The position numbers and the translations under genes are program-made. From JANXQG01 sp037147235 (lineage in GTDB: Bacteria; Planctomycetota; Planctomycetia; Pirellulales; Thermoguttaceae), in NCBI GenBank assembly GCA_037147235.1, contig JBAWVO010000200.1:1-12065 (forward strand): DNA of 12,065 nt, given 5' to 3'. The notes beneath the pieces are model-generated. The model ran no database searches and had not been told where the DNA came from. It worked only from the letters and a program-made list of their open reading frames with translations. Below are positions 5,896 to 12,065 of this stretch, piece by piece. The stretch's first letter is position 1, and every line of letters begins with the position of its first letter.

Positions 5896-7290
5896 ATGTT
5901 GTCTCGAAGCCTCGTACTGCGAAGAGTGACGTGGATGGCGGTGCTTGCCACGGCCGTTGTGGCACCGAAGATGGTCTTTGCGCAGATCGGCGGTGGCGGC
6001 GGTGGCATTGGCGGCGGCGGCGTTGTTGTCGATGCGGCCGGCGTAGTGCGGCTGAAATCGTCCGCCGATCAGAGCGGCCGGCTCACCAAGGAGCAGCAGG
6101 CTGCGGCCCGGGCCGGATTGAACACCAAGGCTGCGAAACGCACTACCATGCGCTATGTCTCGCTGAAGCACTTGGAAAAGGCCATTCGCGAGAAAAATGG
6201 GTCGATCACCGACGAGATGCGCTACCTGGCCGGAATGCTCCGCGTGCGCTATGTTTTCTGCTATCCCGATAGCGGCGACATCGTAATCGCCGGTCCTGCC
6301 GAAGGTTGGACCACCGATCCGGCCGGCCGCGTCATCGGCATTTCCAGCGGGCGCCCCGTGATTCGGCTCGATGATCTCTGCGTTGCCTTGCGGGCATTTC
6401 CGCCGAGCGGTTCGGCGACGAAATTCATCGGTTGCTCGATTGACCCGACGAAGGAGGGCCTGGCGGCCATGCAGCGGTTCCTTCACAGCATCGGTGCTGG
6501 TGCCGATCCGCGCAATCCCCAGCGGACGCAGTTCATTGTCGAGGGCTTGCAGAGCAATCTTGGCTTGCAGACCGTGACCGTCAATGGCGTCTCCGCCAAG
6601 ACCCACTTCGCCGTTGTGATGGTCGAGGCCGATTATCGCATGAAGCTGATCGGCATTGGGCTGGAGAAGCCGCCGGTGAAACTTGTCAGTTGGGTTGATC
6701 GCGCCAACGCGGCCCAGATCAGCCGCAACGCCCTGGCCCGCTGGTTCTTCACGCCCGACTACCAATGCGTGCGGACCAACTCCGACGGCACCGCGATGGA
6801 GCTGGTCGGGGACGGCGTGAAACTCATTGGCGAGGACGAGATGGTGGCTGCCAGCGGGCAGCGCACGGACGCCGGCCAGGGCAACAAAGCCAGCCAAGCC
6901 TTCGTGCAGGCCTTTACCAAGGTTTATTCCGAGCTGGCCGACAAATCACCCGTCTATGCCGAGCTGCGAAACCTGATCGACCTTTCCGTGATGGCCGCTT
7001 ACCTCCAGCAGCACGATTTCTACGGCAAAGCCAACTGGAAGATGGAAGTCTTGGGCGATGAGAACACGATCGCCACGGAGACTGATAATGCACCCAAGCA
7101 AGTGGCCACGGCCGTGAACGCGATCTGGAAGGGGCACCAGTTGCTCACCCCGGTGGGCGGCGGAGTGACAATCAACCCGCTGATGGCCTTGGCCCCGGAG
7201 AAGATCCTTGACGACAAGGACTCCAAGGTTTCCCAGGCCCGCGACAAGGTCAAGATCGAGCTGGCCAAAGGCCGCTGGTGGTGGGACTGA
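5896..7290 (+). CDS. DUF1598 family exported protein
   Basis: This matches, from memory of the family, the planctomycete DUF1598 proteins, whose function is unknown. I chose ATG 5896 over the upstream in-frame ATG 5860. It has AGGAG 9 bases before it, and it puts a normal signal peptide at the N-terminus (Arg-rich start, hydrophobic core 13-23, cleavage after FA at residue 29). That gives 464 residues. A glycine stretch (32-42) follows, then the conserved body. Recognisable family blocks are DEMRYLAGMLRVRYVF, GDIVIAGPAEGW, ADYRMKLIGIGLEKPPV, MELVGDGVKL, and near the end APKQVATAVNAIWKGHQLLTPVGGGVTI. No catalytic motif or membrane helix is seen beyond the signal, so a periplasmic or surface location is likely. 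It follows the other exported-protein gene by 226 bases on the same strand and converges on the transporter operon with a 55-base gap. Confidence 0.92.
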   Translation: MLSRSLVLRRVTWMAVLATAVVAPKMVFAQIGGGGGGIGGGGVVVDAAGVVRLKSSADQSGRLTKEQQAAARAGLNTKAAKRTTMRYVSLKHLEKAIREKNGSITDEMRYLAGMLRVRYVFCYPDSGDIVIAGPAEGWTTDPAGRVIGISSGRPVIRLDDLCVALRAFPPSGSATKFIGCSIDPTKEGLAAMQRFLHSIGAGADPRNPQRTQFIVEGLQSNLGLQTVTVNGVSAKTHFAVVMVEADYRMKLIGIGLEKPPVKLVSWVDRANAAQISRNALARWFFTPDYQCVRTNSDGTAMELVGDGVKLIGEDEMVAASGQRTDAGQGNKASQAFVQAFTKVYSELADKSPVYAELRNLIDLSVMAAYLQQHDFYGKANWKMEVLGDENTIATETDNAPKQVATAVNAIWKGHQLLTPVGGGVTINPLMALAPEKILDDKDSKVSQARDKVKIELAKGRWWWD

Positions 7291-7345
7291 GTAGATATCT
7301 GGATTTCTCGTCCCACCCTACGATTGTCATCGCCCTTTCGGCTAG

Positions 7346-8677
7346 TTATCGCAGGGCATCGAGCGGCTTGAGCCTGATGGCGGAGATTGCCGGCAGCAGA
7401 CCGCCGATTGCGCCCATCAAGAGCGCAAGGAACATTCCGGCTGCCCAGATGTTGGCGTCGACGACCAGCGATAGGACAACAAATTTTCCGCCGGCACCGC
7501 CACCGAGTACACTATTGGCCGTGGTGCCGTTGGCCAGCGAGCCAATCGCGCAGCCGAGCAGCCCGCCGAGCAAGGCAATGACCAGCGATTCCAGCAGGAA
7601 CGACACGAGGATTTGCCATCGGGAGTAACCGAGAATGCGCAGGATGCCGATATCCTTGATGCGATTACTAATTGCGGCAAACATCGTATTCATCACGCCA
7701 AACACTCCGCCCACCGCCATCACCACGGTCACGAAAATAATGGCGTAGAGGAATTGCTTGCTCGTTTCCGAGAGGCTGGCGTAGTATTCCTTCTCGACGC
7801 GGGCCACGACGGAGCCTTCTTTGTATTTCTCCTTGAAATAATCGCGTAGTTGCGCGGCTGCCTGGGCATCGGCCGTGCGGAGCACAAGGGTGGTGATCGC
7901 GCTCTTGCCGAAAAGTGGAGCGACCACGTCCTGCTTGCCCCAGATCTCGGAATTATAGGTTGAGCCGGATGATTTCATGATCCCGGTAACAATGCATGTT
8001 CGCCGCCCCAGGAGAAACGGATCGCCGATATCGAGGCGCCCTTTATTCGTAGCAGAGGCCGCTTCTTCGGGCGAACGGTCGGCAGCCAGTTCTCGGGCGA
8101 CACCTTCGCCAAGCACGACCTGGATCAGGCTGGCGGCCTTGGAACTTCCGTCGGGGTGTTCCTGGGTTCCGGCCTGGGAGAACCATTTTCCGTCGCCGAG
8201 CAATTCGATGTTGTGAACGCGTGCCGCCATGCCGGCATCGACGATGCCGCGAACCTGGAGGAATCGGCCTTTCGGACGGCCGGGTTTGGGATGCAACGCC
8301 GGTTGGTTGACAATCAGGTAGGTTTCGCGGCTGGCAACGGCCCGTTTGCCGGTGGTGTCGCGGAGGACTTGCGGCAGGCTTTCCATCTTGGCCGCATCGC
8401 CGACGTCTACATTACTGAACGCCTCGTCGTCGGCCCCTTCGGAAAGGACCATGACGTTTGCCGGTTCACCGGTGTCTTCCGTCATTCGCTTCATGCCCGT
8501 GGTGAATGCCAGCATGACCACCATCAGGCTAATTACGAGGACAAAGGCCAGGACGGTCAGGAGCGTTGTCAGCCAGCGGACCGAGAGGTTGCGCAGGGTG
8601 TAGCTCAGCGGCACGCGATTGACCAGCAAGAGCAGGAGCAGGATGCCGGCGGAGATTTCTAATAAGATCCAGAGCAT
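7346..8677 (-). CDS. ABC transporter permease, FtsX/MacB family, second permease of the operon
   Basis: The chosen start is ATG 8675-8677, giving 443 residues beginning MLWILLEISAG. The message there carries TGAGGAAAAC, so the Shine-Dalgarno overlaps the stop codon of the preceding permease, 11 bases away, indicating coupled translation. An earlier in-frame ATG at 8794 would add 39 Arg/Cys/Pro-rich residues and sits inside the upstream gene, so I reject it. There is an extra N-terminal hydrophobic helix (4-20), then the usual first FtsX helix (about 36-58), a large extracytoplasmic domain, and three C-terminal helices around the motif KDIGILRILGYSRWQ. The end KPLDALR is typical of the family. 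It likely pairs with the permease encoded just upstream as an asymmetric membrane dimer. The stop is 55 bases from the convergent DUF1598 gene, and no terminator is evident between them. Confidence 0.93.
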   Translation of the reverse strand: MLWILLEISAGILLLLLLVNRVPLSYTLRNLSVRWLTTLLTVLAFVLVISLMVVMLAFTTGMKRMTEDTGEPANVMVLSEGADDEAFSNVDVGDAAKMESLPQVLRDTTGKRAVASRETYLIVNQPALHPKPGRPKGRFLQVRGIVDAGMAARVHNIELLGDGKWFSQAGTQEHPDGSSKAASLIQVVLGEGVARELAADRSPEEAASATNKGRLDIGDPFLLGRRTCIVTGIMKSSGSTYNSEIWGKQDVVAPLFGKSAITTLVLRTADAQAAAQLRDYFKEKYKEGSVVARVEKEYYASLSETSKQFLYAIIFVTVVMAVGGVFGVMNTMFAAISNRIKDIGILRILGYSRWQILVSFLLESLVIALLGGLLGCAIGSLANGTTANSVLGGGAGGKFVVLSLVVDANIWAAGMFLALLMGAIGGLLPAISAIRLKPLDALR

Positions 8678-8688
8678 GAATGTTTTCC

Positions 8689-9981
8689 TCAGCCCACCTT
8701 GGCAAACACTTCGGCCGGTTTGACACGGGAGGCAAACCAGGCCGGGACGAGGCTGCCGGCCAGGGCTGCGCCGGCACCGACCGCTGCGCCCCACCCGATG
8801 GCGTTGACCGGAATGAAGAAACTATCAAAGAAGGCGATGGGGAACTTCACTCCGCCAAGCCACCAATTGATCACGGCATAGGTCGCCCCCGCGCTGGCCA
8901 AGCCGGCCAGCAGGCCGAGAAAGACCGACTCCCCCAATACCAACAGCACGATCTGCCCAGGGCGGAAGCCGAGCACCTTCATCACGGCCAGTTCGGTCCG
9001 CCGCTCGCGGACGCTGATGCTGATGGCGTTGGCTAGCACCAGGGCCAGCGTGATGATGCAGGCCGGTGCCAGTAACCAGCGCATGCCCTTGAGCAAGTCG
9101 CGATAGGCCTCCATGAACGACCCGACGCCGGAAGAGGCGGTCTCGATCTTGACCTCGGGATCCTTGAATTCAGGGGAACTTGTGATCTGATCGACAATGC
9201 GGTTGTAAGCGTCCTTGTTCGGCACCTTCAGCCAAAAGAGGCTCAGGTTGCGATCCGCCAGTACGTGTGGTCGCTTGCCGTGCGATTGAGGATAGGCGTC
9301 AATTGTATCGAGATAATAGCCTTGGTTGAATGCGGTGAAGTTGTCATAGCGCCCCGGCGGAAATATGCCAACAATTTCAAACTCGAAATCCAGGCCCGTG
9401 AAGCTCGCAATTCCCGTCAGCTTGAAGCGGCGGCCGATGGGGTTTTGCAGTGTGCTATCGCCGGCGTTGCCAATGATGGCATTGAGATTTTTCAAGTGGT
9501 CGCGTCCGACGATGATGCCATCGCGTTTGGATTTCAAGCGGGCTACGGCTCCACGCATCTCGTCTTCTTGGTTCTGTGGCATGTTCTCCAGCCCGTCCAT
9601 CATGGTCAGCAGCTTGTCGGGATTGCAGGCCAAGCCGAACATGGTATTGCGAAACGAGCGATTCTCGTTGTCGAGCGTGCCGACGAAGAACCGCCATGCC
9701 ATTGAATCGGTGGGGCGAGTGTCCTCCGGATGATTCTCTCGGGCAGCACCTTCGGCCAGGGCGCGTTCGTACTTAAAAGGCATGCGGCTGGGCATCGACC
9801 AGCGCTCGGTCACGATGGCCTTGAAGTCCTTGCTCTTTTCCTCCGTAGCCTTGTCAATGAGACTGAGGATCGACCAAACGAGCGTGACGACGAGCACGAG
9901 GACCATCGTCCCCAGCGCAGTGAGCAGCGAGCGGAGCAGGTTCCGACCGACGTTTTTGAAAATTAAGAGCAGATACTTCAT
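8689..9981 (-). CDS. ABC transporter permease, FtsX/MacB family, first permease of the operon
   Basis: Start ATG 9979-9981 gives 430 residues (MKYLLLIFKNVGRNLLRSLL). The message has a full AAGGAGG eight bases upstream, while the longer frame from 10077 would add 32 unlikely residues overlapping the ATPase gene. One N-terminal helix (19-41) is followed by an unusually large extracytoplasmic domain of over 250 residues, then three C-terminal helices. The cytoplasmic loop motif is SVRERRTELAVMKVLGFRPGQ, the same place and spacing as REIGILRAIG in other FtsX permeases but with EL for EI. It ends VKPAEVFAKVG. It differs clearly from the second permease in its extracytoplasmic domain, so the two are probably diverged partners like LolC and LolE rather than recent duplicates. 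The gap to the ATPase stop is 22 bases and to the second permease 11 bases. Confidence 0.93.
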   Translation of the reverse strand: MKYLLLIFKNVGRNLLRSLLTALGTMVLVLVVTLVWSILSLIDKATEEKSKDFKAIVTERWSMPSRMPFKYERALAEGAARENHPEDTRPTDSMAWRFFVGTLDNENRSFRNTMFGLACNPDKLLTMMDGLENMPQNQEDEMRGAVARLKSKRDGIIVGRDHLKNLNAIIGNAGDSTLQNPIGRRFKLTGIASFTGLDFEFEIVGIFPPGRYDNFTAFNQGYYLDTIDAYPQSHGKRPHVLADRNLSLFWLKVPNKDAYNRIVDQITSSPEFKDPEVKIETASSGVGSFMEAYRDLLKGMRWLLAPACIITLALVLANAISISVRERRTELAVMKVLGFRPGQIVLLVLGESVFLGLLAGLASAGATYAVINWWLGGVKFPIAFFDSFFIPVNAIGWGAAVGAGAALAGSLVPAWFASRVKPAEVFAKVG

Positions 9982-10003
9982 GCGATTCGCCTCCTTCCAT
10001 CCA

Positions 10004-10705
10004 TCATGCCACCACGGCCTGCTCGACGAGCTGGCCCTTTTCCAGATGCAGGATGCGATCGGCATGGCGGGCGGCACGGGGGTCGTGCGTGACCATGAGG
10101 ATCGTCTTCTGTAGGGCCTTGCGGAGTTCGACGAGTAAGTCGAGGATTTCTTCTGCGCTCTTGGAGTCGAGGTCGCCAGTCGGCTCGTCGGCCACGATCA
10201 GGGCCGGATCGGTGACGATCGCCCTGGCAATGCCCACACGCTGCTGCTGCCCGCCGGAGAGTTGACCTGGACGATGGCGGATGCGGTCGGAAAGCCCGAC
10301 CAAGTCCAACGCCGTCATCACCTGTTGGCGTCGCTGCGCGGCCGAGAGTCCCAAGAGCAATAGCGGCAGTTCCACGTTCTCGTAGGCCGAAAGCACGGGC
10401 AGCAGGTGATAGAACTGAAAGATGAAACCGACGTGCCTGGTCCGCCAGTGCGCCAAGCGACCCTCCGACATCTCTGAAATCAACTCTTGCTGGACCCAAA
10501 CTTTGCCTTCGCTGGGCGTGTCAATCCCGGCAATCAGGTTCAGGAGCGTCGTCTTGCCCGAACCGCTTGGCCCCATCAGCCCCAAGAACTCGCCCTCGGG
10601 AACCTCCAGCGTGAGATCCTGAAGGACATCGACTCGCTCGCTGCCGCGTCGAAAATATTTGTGAACATGCTCAACACGAACGATGGGAGTATTGGAATGC
10701 GTCAT
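10004..10705 (-). CDS. ABC transporter ATP-binding protein, LolD/MacB-type
   Basis: The 233-residue cytoplasmic ATPase is the normal length for LolD/MacB/FtsE-type subunits. Motifs are canonical: Walker A GPSGSGKT (45-52), Q-loop Q97, signature LSGGQ (149-153), Walker B ALIVADE (168-174), D-loop LDS (179-181), switch H207. The QFYHLLPVLSAYENVELPL segment after the Q-loop is typical of the MacB/LolD group. It lies 26 bases after the adaptor gene and 22 before the first permease, so it belongs to one operon with both. The message before its ATG lacks a purine-rich Shine-Dalgarno (it reads CCCACCTT), so initiation may depend on coupling to the adaptor. Unlike the ATPase at 51-902 it has no tail and an intact LSGGQ. 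Confidence 0.96.
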   Translation of the reverse strand: MTHSNTPIVRVEHVHKYFRRGSERVDVLQDLTLEVPEGEFLGLMGPSGSGKTTLLNLIAGIDTPSEGKVWVQQELISEMSEGRLAHWRTRHVGFIFQFYHLLPVLSAYENVELPLLLLGLSAAQRRQQVMTALDLVGLSDRIRHRPGQLSGGQQQRVGIARAIVTDPALIVADEPTGDLDSKSAEEILDLLVELRKALQKTILMVTHDPRAARHADRILHLEKGQLVEQAVVA

Positions 10706-10731
10706 AAGGTGGGCGACTTGGGTAGGTTTAC

Positions 10732-11982
10732 TTATTTCGGATCCGCCGATAGCGGCTTCGTTGTGTCTGTCTTCTCGGTCGAGTTTTTTGCCGATTTGTC
10801 TTCCGGTGCCGAGGAATCGTTCAGGAATGAAACCATGGCGATCATGTCGGGCTTGAGATAAACACCTTCTTCGGCCTGCGGAACAGCAACTTTGACTCGG
10901 ACGGGAATCGCCGCCTTGCTGCGATCGGCGACGGGCATCAATCGGGAAACGACTCCCTCATAGACGCGATCGGGATAGGCTTCGGTGCGGATTTTGCACT
11001 TTTGTCCGGGCGATACCTTGCTGATGTCGCGCTCCTGGATTGTCAGCTCCACTTCCAAGTCGGAAAGGTCGGCCAGATCGCAAAGGCTGAAGGAGCCGTT
11101 CATGGCGATGGGGTTCACTAGGTTGCCCTCCTCGGCGTTCTTCTTCAAGATGGTGCCACTGATCGGAGCGCGGACCTTGCAGTTCTCTAATCGCCAGCGG
11201 GCCTTGACCAGATCGGCCTCGGCCTGCCGCACTTCTGCTTCCGCGGCCGCCACCTTCATGCCTCGCGAACTCTCCAAAAATCTCAGGGCGAACTCCATGG
11301 AGCGAACCCGCTGATCGGCCGAGTGATACTTGCTCTCGGCCAATTCATATTCCAACTGCGAAAGGGCCTTTTGCTTCAGATAAAGATCGCTGCTGCGTTC
11401 AAAGTCGGACTTCAACTGCACCAACTCGGCCTTGGCCCGCTCGGACTCGGCCTTGGCCTGGCCGATTTCTTGCGGCCGCATGGCCTCAATTTCGGCCAGC
11501 CGCTGCTTGGCCGCTTCCAAGGACGATTCCGAGTGGGCCAGATCGGCTTTGTAATCGACGTCTTCCAACTCGGCCAGAATGGCGCCCTTCTTCACCCGGC
11601 GGCCTTCAAGGATGTCGAGCTTGACAATCATGCCGCTAACCTTCGGGCTGACGAGGATCCGCTGCACGGGCATGATGTAGCCCTTGGAATCCAAGGCGAT
11701 ATTGCCGGAGGATGCTGTCTGCGATTCCGCAGGGGATTTTTCCTGGGAAGCCGTGGCGTGCGTGTCGGACGATCCCCGCTGGAGCAACAAATAGACGAGT
11801 ATGCCAACGACGACCGCTAGCACGACGACCAATGCCCAGGGGGCTTTTGCGTTGCCGGTGCCGCGGGAGGATTTCTGCTGCGGCAAGCGCAACGACAAAA
11901 CGCGCTGGCGAAGCACTGCGGCGTCACCTTCGGAAGGCTCGGAATCTTCCAACATATTATGCCGTGATTCTTGGACGCTCAC
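10732..11982 (-). CDS. HlyD/MacA-type periplasmic adaptor (membrane fusion protein)
   Basis: The 416-residue adaptor would link the inner-membrane ATPase/permease complex to the outer envelope. A cytoplasmic N-terminus (1-47) is followed by one membrane helix (48-67). Next comes a lipoyl-like half-motif (about 108-141, SPKVSGMIVKLDILEGRRVKKG), then a long Glu/Ala/Lys-rich coiled-coil hairpin (about 144-265). The second lipoyl half follows (KVRAPISGTILKKNAEEGNLV), and then a beta-barrel region with the adaptor motif VSPGQKCKIRTEAYPD. It is the first gene of the four-gene operon. The start is uncertain: GTG 11980-11982 has only a weak GGGA; an ATG at 11953-11955 would shorten it by nine residues; the frame also stays open to the right edge of the window, so a start outside cannot be excluded. 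No outer-membrane TolC partner is encoded nearby. Confidence 0.93.
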   Translation of the reverse strand: MSVQESRHNMLEDSEPSEGDAAVLRQRVLSLRLPQQKSSRGTGNAKAPWALVVVLAVVVGILVYLLLQRGSSDTHATASQEKSPAESQTASSGNIALDSKGYIMPVQRILVSPKVSGMIVKLDILEGRRVKKGAILAELEDVDYKADLAHSESSLEAAKQRLAEIEAMRPQEIGQAKAESERAKAELVQLKSDFERSSDLYLKQKALSQLEYELAESKYHSADQRVRSMEFALRFLESSRGMKVAAAEAEVRQAEADLVKARWRLENCKVRAPISGTILKKNAEEGNLVNPIAMNGSFSLCDLADLSDLEVELTIQERDISKVSPGQKCKIRTEAYPDRVYEGVVSRLMPVADRSKAAIPVRVKVAVPQAEEGVYLKPDMIAMVSFLNDSSAPEDKSAKNSTEKTDTTKPLSADPK

Positions 11983-12004
11983 TTGGGATTCCCATCCATC
12001 ATTG

Positions 12005-12065
12005 CCGCGAGAACTATACTGCTCGCGGTTGAGACTGACACTAACCCGAAGCGCGAGCGAGGTTG
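12005..12065. repeat. Hairpin-forming leader DNA ahead of the adaptor gene
   Basis: CCGCGAG (12005-12011) pairs with CTCGCGG (12022-12028) around a 10-base loop. GCTCGCG (12021-12027) also pairs with CGCGAGC (12052-12058), so two mutually exclusive stems are possible. The tail AACCCGAAGCGCGAGC looks like another planctomycete dispersed motif from memory. It supports regarding this stretch as untranslated leader rather than adaptor N-terminus, although the frame is open. The promoter of the operon must lie beyond the window or within these bases; none is seen. Confidence 0.4.

Noticed and set aside
5782..6897. A 371-residue minus-strand open frame
   Set aside because: It lies antisense inside the DUF1598 gene, which has a signal peptide, a ribosome site and conserved family blocks. 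GC-rich third positions explain the long antisense frame.
7291..7345. Bidirectional terminator between the convergent DUF1598 and permease genes
   Set aside because: Only an 8-base palindrome (AGATATCT) is present, with no stable stem or U-tract.
8678..8794. Longer N-terminus for the second permease
   Set aside because: The extra residues overlap the preceding permease gene, are Arg/Cys/Pro-rich and lack a ribosome site, whereas the downstream ATG has a good one.

Overview
The window looks like part of a planctomycete chromosome, most likely a Pirellulales-type organism. The reasons are a clear DUF1598 protein (a family I know almost only from planctomycetes), GC-rich coding sequence, small operons on both strands, and intergenic DNA packed with palindromic dispersed repeats of a kind I associate with these genomes. 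The taxonomic call is inference from gene content. I see no rRNA, tRNA, CRISPR array, transposase or phage gene.

Layout. Positions 51-2046 (minus strand) hold an FtsX/MacB-type ABC permease followed by its ATPase, the two genes overlapping by 8 bases. No adaptor gene for this pair is visible. At 2395-2691 (minus) is a small membrane-anchored proline-rich protein of unknown function. At 3143-4324 (minus) is a Gfo/Idh/MocA-family oxidoreductase with its own likely promoter and a terminator-like hairpin. On the plus strand lie two exported proteins: one unrecognised (4743-5669) with a good sigma70-like promoter, and a DUF1598 protein (5896-7290). They converge on a four-gene minus-strand operon (11982 down to 7346): HlyD/MacA-like adaptor, ATPase, FtsX permease, second FtsX permease. 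This is a complete tripartite-type ABC export module with two different permease subunits, probably a heterodimer.

Between the genes are at least four kinds of palindromic or inverted-repeat DNA: 2275-2361, 2937-3119, 4434-4618 and the left edge (1-54). The last two are copies of one element in opposite orientation. The element at the left edge ends exactly at the stop codon of the first ATPase gene and may supply it.

How the genes may work together. The 7346-11982 operon should couple ATP hydrolysis to movement of an unknown substrate (a lipoprotein, peptide, lipid or drug) across the envelope. The permease/ATPase pair at 51-2046 is a second, independent system of the same superfamily. Nothing ties the oxidoreductase or the two exported proteins to either transporter beyond adjacency. 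I find no convincing new defence or mobile system. The most unusual material is the repeat structure and the uncharacterised exported pair.
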